From the NCBI GenBank assembly GCA_043228905.1, contig JBHGNT010000007.1, positions 16,244,001 to 16,308,000 of the forward strand: a stretch of DNA of 64,000 nt. The letters are read 5' to 3'. The notes below the pieces were generated by a model, which was not told the DNA's origin, did not search any database, and saw only the letters and a list, made by a program, of their open reading frames with translations. Both the position numbers and the translations under genes were made by a program. This stretch comes from Azolla caroliniana (taxonomy: Eukaryota; Polypodiophyta). Shown piece by piece: positions 34,801 through 43,774 of the stretch; position 1 is the stretch's first letter; each line of letters starts with the position of its first letter.

Positions 34801-34866
34801 TCCGGTCGGGGTTGTCAACCACACGTCTCCTATGCCGGCAATCCGGCACGTACCTTCATTTCCCAT
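31831..34866 (-). CDS. Element 1 Copia pol (protease end, integrase, RT, RNase H)
   Basis: Open frame of about 1,011 residues. In order: end of protease (VRHVPEVRLNLISAGRL), integrase zinc finger (HMSEKGMKRL with C..C in CTDCLASKQ), integrase core (HTDVCQVETKSHGGAQYFVT, RADNGGEY, and the downstream Glu in LNGLAERMNRT), reverse transcriptase (KARIVVKGFQQKKGVDFDEI, LLLYVDDMLIVG), and RNase H (DGFTDSDMSADADTSRSTSG, STTEAEYMAA). The residue expected as Asp in the CD(S/N) box of RNase H is Asn (YCNSQSAIHLAKN). Copia pol is normally fused to gag; here the first codons after the frameshift carry the ORF on, so the listed ATG at 34866 is internal rather than a true start. Confidence 0.93.
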   Translation of the reverse strand: MGNEGTCRIAGIGDVWLTTPTGCKMLLKDVRHVPEVRLNLISAGRLDDEGYTGSIRNGVMKFSKGSLIVARARKINTLYLMNARLCPEELNVAADTAGELWYKRLCHMSEKGMKRLAEDNLIPVKHVHLEKCTDCLASKQNRTSFHSRPPTRRSAPLELVHTDVCQVETKSHGGAQYFVTFIDDHSRRLWTAPMKTKDQVLSVFKELHARVERESGKKLKAIRADNGGEYRGQFQEYCRSKGIRLEFTVPKTPELNGLAERMNRTIMERVRSMLAHAKLHKGFWAEAMSTATYVINRSPSVPLDGDTPQRVWTGREVSYRHLKVFGCLAYVHVAKDRRGKLDPKTRPCIFLGYGDDEFGYRVWDPVDKKIFRSRDIIFMENKTLADWESEKKMKSSKSTGEDQLYEEQSRPARDRLALEDPAEDGEETEPAEEDENDTGTGPDPEMDSDEEESEEPVTEAPERRYPLRERRAPRRFPEPEHVLLTDEGEPESFEEAKHDTQSRRWLSAMQDEMDSLHENHTYELVELPKGKRALRNKWVFKLKPGDAGNPPRYKARIVVKGFQQKKGVDFDEIFAPVVKMTSIRTVLSIAASMDLEVEQMDVKTAFLHGDLEEEIYMQQPEGFEKKGKEHLVCRLKKSLYGLKQAPRQWYRKFDSFMTDEGYLKTQSDHCVFVKKFEGGDLLILLLYVDDMLIVGRDQVKIRMLKKALHRTFSMKDLGPARQILGMHIIRDRSKKQLWLSQEKYVTKVLKWFNMSEARPVRSTLPANCKLSNKQSPKTKAEKEDMMKVPYASAIGSLMYAMVCTRPDIGYAVGVVSRYMSNPGKEHWNAAKWILRYLKGTANVCLRFGSGKPELDGFTDSDMSADADTSRSTSGYVMTYAGGAVSWQSRLQKTVALSTTEAEYMAAVEAGKEIIWMKDFIRELGIRQEEYRLYCNSQSAIHLAKNAAYHSRTKHIQRRYHWIRERIEDKEFVLTKVHTDENGSDMLTKVLTPDKLEACRKRIGLERHPMPK

Positions 34867-34882
34867 CCGAACACAGCCATGC

Positions 34883-35905
34883 TCACCGGCTGTGTAGGAT
34901 GAGAAGGTATCTTCTTTCTGGGGTCAGGTGGAACGACGCTCCGGAATCGACCAGCCAGGTCGTCTCATCGCCGGCAATGTTTAGCTCACCTTCTTCGGTG
35001 ATGAGCATGATTTCTTCCTCACTTGCCGCGAGTGCCGTCGTTCCTTTCCTGTCCTGCCCTCGCCGATCCGAACCTCTCCGGTCCGTGGCTCCCCGGTATG
35101 CACCGTTTCTCTCCGGTGACTTCTTCGAATCGGTGTCGTCGGATCCGTTGTCTTTTCGGTAATGCCGACAATTCTTTCGGAAGTGCCCCGGCTTCCCACA
35201 GTGGAAGCATGTGGGCCTTCCTCTTGACTGCGACCGGGTCCCCGACTTCTCCCGTCTTTGCGGACTCCGGTTCCGTTGTCTTCCCCGATCCGATTCGGTA
35301 AACAACATCTTCGGATCGGAGGCAGGTTCTTTATCTCTCCGACGCGCTTCTTCGTTCAAAATACTTGTCTTTACCGTTTGTAGGGACAAGTTATCTTCCG
35401 TGCAGGAGGTGCTGAGAGTCACCACCAAGTTCTCCCAGCTTTCCGGCAATGTACACATCAGGATGATGGCTTGCATTGCATCCTCCAACGGGAACTTGAT
35501 CGCCGCAAGCTGGTTCACGAATCCCATGAACGTGCTTACGTGTTCTACCATACTCTCGCCGTCCCGGTACTTGAGGTTCACTATCTTCCTCATCAGGGAG
35601 GTTCGGTTCAACGCATTCTTCCTCTCATAGAGGCCCGACAGCTTCCGCCACATCTCATATGCGTTGGTGTCGTTCGCCACATGTTGTAGAACGCTCACGT
35701 CTACGTATTGCCGAATGGTTGCAACGGCTTTCCGGTTCAGAAGCCTCCATTCCGACTCAAGTACCCCCTTCGGTATTTCCGACCTGTCGATCGGTTCGTA
35801 CAGGTCCCGAACAATCAGAAGATCCTCCATCTTGATCTTCCAGTCGGCGTAATTCTGTGCATTCAGCACCATCATCCCCGGCTGCCCGCTGCCGCCGCCT
35901 TCCAT
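34883..35905 (-). CDS. Element 1 Copia gag and start of protease
   Basis: 340 codons from an ATG 15 bp after the primer site. It opens MEGGGSGQPGMMVLNAQNYA, has the Copia gag core (NALNRTSLMRKIVNLKYRDG), an Arg-rich spacer, the CCHC knuckle CFHCGKPGHFRKNC, and the protease active site WLVDSGASFHLTP. The frame then shifts at a C run (G run at 34920-34923 on the plus strand) and ends within 12 codons, while the pol frame picks up from the same point. One base lost there would explain it. Gag packages the RNA; protease cleaves the polyprotein. Confidence 0.93.
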   Translation of the reverse strand: MEGGGSGQPGMMVLNAQNYADWKIKMEDLLIVRDLYEPIDRSEIPKGVLESEWRLLNRKAVATIRQYVDVSVLQHVANDTNAYEMWRKLSGLYERKNALNRTSLMRKIVNLKYRDGESMVEHVSTFMGFVNQLAAIKFPLEDAMQAIILMCTLPESWENLVVTLSTSCTEDNLSLQTVKTSILNEEARRRDKEPASDPKMLFTESDRGRQRNRSPQRREKSGTRSQSRGRPTCFHCGKPGHFRKNCRHYRKDNGSDDTDSKKSPERNGAYRGATDRRGSDRRGQDRKGTTALAASEEEIMLITEEGELNIAGDETTWLVDSGASFHLTPERRYLLILHSR

Positions 35906-35919
35906 TTTCTGCAGCAGTC

Positions 35920-35931
35920 GCTCTGATACCA
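35920..35931 (-). other. Element 1 primer binding site (tRNA-Met initiator)
   Basis: TGGTATCAGAGC on the minus strand, three bases inside the 5' LTR. This is the standard complement to the 3' end of plant initiator tRNA-Met used by Copia elements. Confidence 0.95.
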
Positions 35932-35934
35932 GTT

Positions 35935-36536
35935 TGTAGAGAAATCGATGCTCCGATTAACCTTCACCACTCGGCCACAACCGAGTAAGCGCGAATCAAT
36001 ACAGCAGAAAATAGGAACCACAGAGAAAGGACACGATTACACAGAGATTAACGTGGAAAACCCTAGACGGGAAAAACCACGGGAGTCCAAGACTCCAAAC
36101 GAACTATGCACAGAGAAGTATACAAATGGCGAGCTGCAAGGCGACGACCTTGAGCTCGTTGTCCTCGCCACAGGCGGCGGAAATACACAGAGGCGTCGAC
36201 CTCCTCCTCTCTCACGCTCTATCTCTCTCACGGCTGCTCTCTCTTCACTCCTCTTGAGTGGAAAAACAGAAAAATGAGTAGCAACAGTAAAACTGTTTGC
36301 CCTAAGTCATATTTATACACATATGACTTTCGGGCTATTTACAACTATAGCCTCAAGGGCCCTTGGCAAACATATTCACAGATATGTCCCCACATCCGGA
36401 TCTCACTCCGGGTACATTCGTCATCCGGCTCCGAAGCCGGGGTCTTCATCATCCGGTTCCGAAACCGAAACCGGGCTTGTCGGCATTCATCTCCGATATC
36501 CGACCATCCCATCCGAAAGGGACCGTAATCCCAACA
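35935..36536 (-). repeat. Element 1 LTR (5' LTR)
   Basis: 602 bp, begins TGTTGGGATT and ends TTTCTCTACA on the minus strand. It is nearly identical to 31219-31820. Confidence 0.97.
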
Positions 36537-36761
36537 ATATCTACTCTCAAAATGGGGCCCTCAGAACAAGTAGTAACATCAAAAGTTTCCACACTAACAT
36601 TGGCCTTTGTCACAAGAGATTCATACCCTTTAGTCTCAGTGGCGTCTCACTCCACCCACCTTGTATCTCTAGTGTGAACACACTTGTTAACCTAACTATA
36701 TAAGTGGGTAATTGACCTTGTAAAGAAACGTCGATGGGTAATGTAACGTAGTCTCTCTAAT

Positions 36762-37327
36762 TGTTGAGAATCTAACTCAACTTCCCATAGAAAGAGTGTT
36801 CACACTAGTCAGTGGACATCGTACTATGACATTTTTGTAATGAAAGCATGGGAATGGGAATAATTAGTTGTGTCCTTGACATAACTAATTAGCTATGCAA
36901 AAATCCACATGTAATTTGCATATTTTGGCAATTTTAGGGATTATTAGAATGTGATCTCAAATAAAGACCAGCTAAAATGTGAACCATAAATGGTAATATT
37001 TCCATCCCCATAATAAATGACATATATCTTTAAGATTTTCCCACTAAAAATTAGCTATAAAAAAACTACTTAGCTGTGGTCATTTTAGCTACATGTTAGC
37101 TATAATAGTATTTCCATTCACACGCTTTCACCCAAAAAGGGCCTTTGCCCTAGACTAGTTGGTATTTAAACCAACCTCTTGTAACCTATTACTGTTGGAT
37201 GTAATATACAGTTTCTTGTTTTAGAGTTCTCTCTCTCTCTCATCCTCTCTCTTGTCTCACGTGCACGTGCACATACACACACACACACAGTCCTTCCGTT
37301 GCACAGAATCACTCTTGATTCTTTTCA
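36762..37327 (+). repeat. Element 2 5' LTR with MITE inside
   Basis: 566 bp, against 269 bp for the 3' LTR. The outer parts match the 3' LTR (gtggacatcgtacta..acattt, and gccctagactagttggtatt through to the end). The extra ~290 bp is the insert at about 36843-37136. Confidence 0.9.
36843..37136. mobile_element. MITE (~290 bp) inserted in the element 2 5' LTR
   Basis: The left end gaaagcatgggaatgggaa and the right end ttccattcacacgctttc are inverted repeats (about 15 of 18 positions pair). The interior is non-coding and AT-rich, with AGCTA-rich sequence at 37045-37110. The 3' LTR lacks it, which proves insertion. GGGAATGGGAAT-type ends recall Harbinger/Tourist-like MITEs, but the target duplication is not clear, so the superfamily is open. 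Confidence 0.7.
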
Positions 37328-37463
37328 TGGTATCAGAGTGTGTGGTAGCTTGATCCAAACCCATTGCCTTTACATGTGTTGTGATAAAGCTCGCAGAGAA
37401 CTGACTGATCGTTGTAGCAGCGATTTCTGCACAACTCACATCAAGAGTAGAAGAAGTTCGACA

Positions 37464-38265
37464 ATGAACACCCAGAAGGGAAGCACTCTTCCCACCGAGA
37501 AGCTTGATAGAACAAACTTTGCATCTTGGGAGTACAAGATGCATCAATACCTTGTCGGACAAGGTTACTGGAGCTACATCGATGGAGCTCACGAAACGCA
37601 ACCCAACCCGACACATGCCGACTACCTAGCGTGGGAGTAGGCCGTGAGCTGTGTGTTGTACTGCCTTGCGTCATGCGTTCATGACAACATGATCGGCTAT
37701 ATTCGAGATTCGAAAACGCCAAAAGAAGCTTGGGGAAATCTCAAGAAGATTTTTGCGGCTAATACAGCTGCAGCAAAGCTCCAACTTCGACATGAGCTAA
37801 ACAACGTGCAACAGAGGGACATGTCGATCACTGACTATACCTTGAAGATCAAGGAGCTGTGCGATGCCCTTGGTTCGATTAATGTCATCATCGATGATGA
37901 CGAAATAGTGCAAATATGCCTCGGCGGCTTGGCATCTCTATTCGGCATGATCAGATCGGCCATTCTTGCGGGGGAGAACCCTCCCTACTTTTTCGACTAT
38001 CAATCGATTCTGTTGGTTGAAGAAAATAACGTTCAACAAAGGAACAGTGCACCTGATGGTTAGATGCCCTACACCCAAGAGCGTAACTTCCACCAATGGC
38101 AAGAGGACAGAAATAGTCCCAGAGAGTTTGGCAGAAGGGGGAGCCACCTCGCTAGACCGAGCAATCGTAACAACCTGATCGAATGCGGGTATTGTGGAAA
38201 ACAAGGCCACTATGAAGAGTAGTGCCGGAAAAAGATACAAGACTCGGCTTCGACTAGCCGACAAC
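37464..38265 (+). pseudogene. Element 2 gag, interrupted
   Basis: Opens with an ATG at 37464 (MNTQKGSTLPTEKLDRTNFA) and has the Copia gag core MHQYLVGQGYWSYIDGAH, then a TAG at 37638-37640, then LRHELNNVQQRDMSITDYTL, a second stop at 38061, and a CCHC knuckle (CGYCGKQGHYEE-stop-C near 38185-38225) that is itself hit by a TAG. It corresponds residue by residue to element 4 gag (LPTEKLDRTNYASWSYKMHQ). Confidence 0.85.
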
Positions 38266-38920
38266 TCACAAACTACGCTTCAAATTCCTACTATGACAAT
38301 CGTGGCAGGATGTTTGTAATGAGGCATGAAGCACACTCGATGTCGGCATAGGCCCCGACTAGCACCTCTTCTTCAGATAACATATGGTTTGTCAACTCGG
38401 GAGCATCCAATCACATGACATCCCATGAAGATTGGTTCGTGGCAGGATGTTTGTAATGAGGCATGAAGCACACTCGATGTCGGCATAGGCCCCGACTAGC
38501 ACCTCTTCTTCAGATAACATATGGTTTGTCAACTCGGGAGCATCCAATCACATGACATCCCATGAAGATTGGTTCGTGGCAGGATGTTTGTAATGAGGCA
38601 TGAAGCACACTCGATGTCGGCATAGGCCCCGACTAGCACCTCTTCTTCAGATAACATATGGTTTGTCAACTCGGGAGCATCCAATCACATGACATCCCAT
38701 GAAGAGTAGTGCCGGAAAAAGATACAAGACTCGGCTTCGACTAGCCGACAACTCACAAACTACGCTTCAAATTCCTACTATGACAATCGTGGCAGGATGT
38801 TTGTAATGAGGCATGAAGCACACTCGATGTCGGCATAGGCCCCGACTAGCACCTCTTCTTCAAATAACATATGGTTTGTCAACTCGGGAGCATCCAATCA
38901 CATGACATCCCATGAAGATT
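38214..38920 (+). repeat. Tandem amplification of the protease segment in element 2
   Basis: A unit starting cgtggcaggatgtttg occurs at 38301, 38438 and 38575 (period 137) and again at 38788. The last copy is preceded by a repeat of the upstream 87 bp (38214-38300 copied at about 38703-38787). Each unit carries the protease phrase FVNSGASNHMTSHEDW. Because 137 is not a multiple of three, the array destroys the frame. Confidence 0.93.
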
Positions 38921-39334
38921 GGTTCGGAGAATTACGAATGCCTGATCCACCTGACTATGTCGAAACTGGAGATGATACGACTCACCCAATTCGGCATGTC
39001 GGAAATGACAGCAAACAAACCTACCTCAAGAACAACTTGCATGTCCCAACCATCATGAAACACCTGGTCTTGGTCGGCCAGATTTTCGAACATGGTATGC
39101 AAGTACGATTCAATAATGAAGGGTGCTTCATCGAAAAGGATGATCAAATCATAGCGCATGGTTGCCGTGAAGGACAAATGTTTATCCTCGAATAAGAGGA
39201 GGTGAAATCGTCTATGTCCACAAAAGGCTTCAAAGTCGAAACAGACTTGAAACTGTGGCACAAGAGAATCGACCACATCAATCTCCAAAAGCTCTAGAAC
39301 ATGTAGTCGAAAGGAGTTGTAATCGGACCAAGGT
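38902..39334 (+). pseudogene. Element 2 protease end and integrase start
   Basis: MTSHEDWFGELRMPDPPDYV through FILE (stop 39193-39195), then LKLWHKRIDHINLQKL, the integrase zinc-finger start, then stops. It is cut off at 39334 by the LTR fragment. Confidence 0.75.
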
Positions 39335-40105
39335 TGTTAGGTACGTAGTCGTAGTGTATTTCTACACTACGTGAAAAACTTATAAAGTACCGATTTAATA
39401 AATATGAATAAATAGTAGAAAATATTAAAATATATATAACATGCATAGGGCAAGATTCAAACCTTGCACCTCCATGTTAATAATGTGAAACCTTACCATT
39501 ACACTAGCATTTCATTAGTGTTAAAAAGTAGATGTCCCACATAGAAACCTAAGTTCACCTAGGATAAACTTCAGTTAAAAGAAAACGCATGCTAAAAGAA
39601 AAAGCTACGCATGCACATCTAGTGTGCATGAACGCTATAGTTGATAAAAAACGCACAAGTTAGAAAAAGCATGATCACTTTAGAAAAAGTATATAGTCTA
39701 TCTATAGGAAAAGCATGGAGTTTATAGTTAGAGAAAACGCATGGGTTGGAAAAGACTCTCTTATCTCTATATAAGGATGAGGAGCACAATGTAATGGGGG
39801 TGAAAAATATTTGGAAACTGGATATGTTTCTAAAAAACACCAATTAATAAACTATACTCGTGGGATTCACGAGGATTCTATATCATTCTCTTTCAACCCA
39901 AATTTATATTCTTATATTCATATTGATTAATCTAATACAATACACTCGTGGGATTAACAAGTTTGCTATAACTCTTTCTTACAACATATTTATATTCTTA
40001 TTAGCCTTAAAACTCTCCTCTTCCTAGTCCAAAACCCCATCGGTTCCCACCCGACTCACGCAACAATCCAACGCCAAGTGGTGAACCCGACGTGAAGAGG
40101 GGTGG
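39335..40105 (+). mobile_element. LTR plus leader fragment of an unclassified LTR element
   Basis: Starts TGTTAGGTACG and contains a promoter-like CTCTATATAAGGATGAGG near 39760-39780 and an antisense tRNA-like module (39454-39506). After about 40010 it continues into a leader with cctagtccaaaacccc and ggtgaacccgacgtgaag (near 40090). The leader is shared with 60460-60545. About 190 bp of element 2 integrase is missing at this point, so insertion was followed by a deletion. Confidence 0.55.
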
Positions 40106-41083
40106 TAAGGAGATGGAGATATTATTTCATGTTCATCGACGAATTCTCCAGGCATACCTGGCTCTACCCGATGAAACAGGAGAGCGAAGTGTTCAGCCAC
40201 TTCCAAAGGCTCAAGAACGGAGTTGAAAAAGCCACTAGTCGGCACATATGTTGCCTTCGATCGGATGGAGGCAAAGAATATTTCTCAGATGAGTTTACAA
40301 CATATCTCCGAAAGGAAGGAATACGACGATAATTCTCGTGTCGACATACACCTCAACAAAATGGTGTAGCTAAATGAAAGAATCGGCACATAGTAGAGGT
40401 TGCAAGGGCAATGATGAATGAGAAGAACCTGCCGAAATCGTACTGGGCAGAAGCGGCGAACACGACCATATATCTCATGAACAAGTGTACAACCTCTGGG
40501 TACACGACGTAACCCCTCATGAGAGGTTTTTTTGGAAAGAAGCTGGATTTATCACATGTCCAGATTTTCGGCTCAATCGCCTATATGCATATTCCCGACG
40601 AGACAAGACAAAAGCTCAACCCAAAGTCGGAGAAATGTATCCTTGTAGGGTACTCGCTCGAACAGAAGGGGTACAAACGTTACAACCCATCTACCTGTAA
40701 AGCTTGACTAAGTTGAGACGTTGTTTTCGACGAGTCGGCATCCTGGTACAATCCAGAGATGACTTCGATTTCTACTCCAATCGGCCTAAGGAGAGATAGA
40801 AGACGAATTTCGACTTGGACACATGTTCGAAGAAAGTCCGATTACGACCAGGCTTAGTGGACCACAGGAACCCCCGAGTGACCAAAGCACATCTCGATCA
40901 AGTCCGAAACACGAGAAAGGGAAGGCCAAGATGTCCGAATACGAAGATCCAATCGACAACGAGTCAACTCACTCCCTTGATAGTAAGTTCGAAGGTGTGG
41001 ACATCCCCATCATCAAAACGAATGGAGCGAAGAAAGCGTTAGTCTCCGCGAACAAGAAGCTACACCGGTCCACCCGTGAAAAG
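40106..41083 (+). pseudogene. Element 2 integrase core and C-terminal part
   Basis: YYFMFIDEFSRHTWLYPM, then CCLRSDGGKEYFSDEF (second catalytic Asp), PQQNGVAK with the catalytic Glu region, and VQIFGSIAYMHIPDETRQKL. Stops at 40332 and 40374 among others. Confidence 0.8.
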
Positions 41084-41800
41084 TGTTGGGAGACAGGTCC
41101 CTCCGGATGGGAAGTGAGAAGAATAGTGCTGATGAGCAAACTCGGCCTCGGCTGAAACCGGATGTGGAGTACCTGACTACGGGAGACCCGGTGAGAACCG
41201 GATGACGAGCACCCGGCTACGGGAGACCCGGTGAGAACTGGATGAAGAGTACCCGGAAACGGAAGACCCGGTGAGAACCGGATGACGAGTGCCCGACAAG
41301 CGCCGGATGATGCAGCCCCGGTGAGGAGTGCTCACCGGATGAAGGGACATATTCGTAAATATGTTTCTGAGAGTCCATCGGGGCTATATTTGTAAATAGC
41401 CGAAAAGTCATATTAGTATAAATATGACTTAGGGCAAACTTAGTACATTATGTTGTTGTCATTATTGTTGGTGTGAGATTAGAGCGCAACAATGTACAGA
41501 GAGAGAGTGAGAGAGAGTTAAAGAGACGAAGAGTTTGTATCTCTGTTGTAACTGCCGCCTGTGGCGAAGACAGTGAACAAGAGGTCGTTGCCTTTGTGTT
41601 CATCTATATGTATATTGTTACATAGTGATAGTTAGCAGTCAGTGGACTGCCGTGGTTTTTTCCTCGTGTTTGGGGTTTTCCACGTAAACATCCTGTGTAC
41701 TCTTCTCTCCATTGTGTCGTGCATTCATTCCCGTTTTGTGTTTGATTCTAAGCCTCGGTTGTGGCCGAGCGTAGTTCATTCGGAGCGTGTGTTCCTGTCA
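41084..41800 (+). mobile_element. Solo LTR with perfect target duplication
   Basis: 717 bp from TGTTGGGAGACAG to GTTCCTGTCA, flanked by AAAAG on both sides (41079-41083 and 41801-41805). It contains a 40 bp tandem repeat (41157-41297, about 3.5 copies, accggatgacgagcacccgg) and a TATAAATATGACTTAGGGCA promoter-like phrase shared with the LTRs of element 1 and of 43988-44571. No internal region, so it is the product of LTR-LTR recombination. Confidence 0.92.
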
Positions 41801-41805
41801 AAAAG

Positions 41806-42448
41806 AACCCCGTAAGCCGATTTGGAGTACATGGCGTATCATTACGCCATTATGATGAAGGTGGCAACTGTCCGAGAGCTGGAAACACTTTTCGAAACCG
41901 TGAAGGACCCATGATGGGTTGACGCGATGAAAGAAGAAATGCAGGCCTTGTGCAAAAATGAGACTCGGGATCTTGTTCCTCATCCACCTCACAGGAAAGC
42001 AATTGGTTGCAGATGGATCTATAAGGTCAAATACAATGTCGATGGCTCCGTAAATCGCTTCAAAGCATGACTTGTTGCAAAAGGATATGCACAAAGGCAC
42101 GGAGTCGATTACGAGGAGACCTTTGCCCCGATGACAAAGATGACGAGTGTGCGGACTATAATTGCACTCGTAATCGCGAAAGGGTGGCATCTCCACCAAA
42201 TGGATGTCAAGAATGCCTTCTTCAAGGCGAATTGGAAGAGGAGGTGTGTGTATGGTACAACCACCCAGCTTCGAATCGCGTACTCATCCGAAAGTCGTGT
42301 GCCGACTCAAGAAGCCGATCTATGGCCTCAAGCAAGCACCACGTGCTTAGCATTCGAGGATTACTCAGTATCTTTACCAAATCGGCTTTTGAATGTCGAA
42401 ATCGGACAACTCCCTATACCTCCGAAACGAGCCACAAAACCCGATTGT
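41806..42448 (+). pseudogene. Element 2 reverse transcriptase, first part
   Basis: Reads EYMAYHYAIMMKVATVREL-like sequence, then RKAIGCRWIYKVKYNVDGSV, GYAQRHGVDYEETFAP, GWHLHQMDVKNAFFKANWK and YGLKQAP-like sequence with several shifts. Cut at 42448 by the Gypsy derivative and continuing at 43879 with ILYVDDLVIRG. Confidence 0.8.
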
Positions 42449-43738
42449 TGTCATGATATGACAAAACTCGAACCCATGACCTTATGTTACATGGGTCGAG
42501 CTCTTGACCATTAGACTATATGTTGTAATACAATAAAAATTATTTTCCTTTAAGTTTTATTATAGAAAATTGATGTATGTTCCAAATTTCTCTGGAACAT
42601 TCTAGAAACTTTAGGAGTACTCCTGAGAACACTATAAAAGGAGGCACAAGGCATTATTTCGAACCGAATTGGTTCAACGCCAGTCTTAGCCTCCTAGCTA
42701 CTATTGTATATTCTCTTAACATAATATATATCTCTTTTGTTATCATCATTCTCTCTCTCTCTCTCTCTCTCTCACTCACTATTTCCTTCTCTCGAGAGTT
42801 GTACACCTTATTCATCGACAAAGGTTACAACATTTTATGCTTATACGGGCTATCACCCCCGGTGGTGTGTATTTGAAACCCTAGAGTTACCCACAAATCC
42901 TTGCGGAGAGGATCATTTGGAGCGGTTACGCAAGATACAAGCGGATTTAACTACTCATCTACTTTAAGCTCAACAAACACACAATGTTTACGCGGATCGT
43001 CATTGGCTTCCATCCAGTTTTAACATTGGAGATCGGGTATGGCTACTACGACGACACATCAAGACTACTCGTCCATGCAAGAAGTTGGATTATTGGCGAT
43101 TAGGTCCTTTCCGTATTATCGGAAAAATTAATGATGTTGCTTTTTGTCTCGATCTACCTCCACAACCTCGGATACATCCGGTGTTTCATAGTTCTCTCCC
43201 CAAACCCTATCAAGATAGCACCATCCTAGGTCATATTAAACAACCTCCAGCCCTGATCGCAAAAAGCTCTACTATTTAGTCGATTGGCTAGGATATAGTC
43301 CCAACGAGCATACTTGGGAACCAATAGAGAATGTGACCAATGCTCGTGCTCTTCTTGAAGACTTCCATCGTTAATATCTAGAAAAACCGGGTCCTCAATC
43401 CAAAAAGACTCGTGACACTTGTCGTTTTAAAGGGGGGATAGTGTCATGATATGGCAAGACTCGAACCCATGACCTTATGTTACATGGGTCGAGCTCTTGA
43501 CCATTAAACTATATGTTGTAATACAAGAATATTATTTTTATTTAAGTTTTACTATAGAAAATTGATGTATGTTCCAAATTTCTCTGGAACATTCTAGAAA
43601 CTTCAGGAATACTCTTGAGAACACTATAAAAGGAGGCACAAGGCATTATTTCGAACCAAATCGGTTCAACGCCAGTATTAAGCCTCCTAGCTACTATTGT
43701 ATATTCTCTTAACATAATATATATCTCTTTTGTTATCA

Positions 43739-43774
<36 letters not shown>

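Larger units (their letters stand above)
31219..36536 (-). mobile_element. Element 1: young full-length Copia (Ty1-type) retrotransposon
   Basis: Complete element on the minus strand with two 602 bp LTRs (TG...CA on each), a perfect 5 bp target duplication ATATC (31214-31218 and 36537-36541), a tRNA-Met primer site, a polypurine tract and gag-pol. The LTRs differ by eye at four sites, all transitions, three of them at CpG, so insertion is recent. Gag and protease features (YADWKIKMEDLL, SGASFHLTP, VRHVPEVRLNLIS) suggest the Tork-type Copia lineage; the lineage call is tentative. Lesions: one frameshift in protease and an Asp-to-Asn change in RNase H. Its codon use is GC-rich compared with the surroundings. 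Confidence 0.97.

Noticed and set aside
32108-35926. Many long plus-strand open frames across the young Copia
   Set aside because: Shadows of the GC-rich gag-pol frame on the minus strand; they contain none of the domain motifs.
38301-38920. CRISPR-like direct repeats
   Set aside because: Long, near-identical units with no unique spacers, inside a plant retrotransposon protease. This is tandem duplication.
40090-40107. ggtgaacccgacgtgaa as a standard tRNA primer site
   Set aside because: The complement does not end like a common plant primer tRNA that I can identify, and the LTR end next to it is not fixed. Kept as a finding, not as a primer site.
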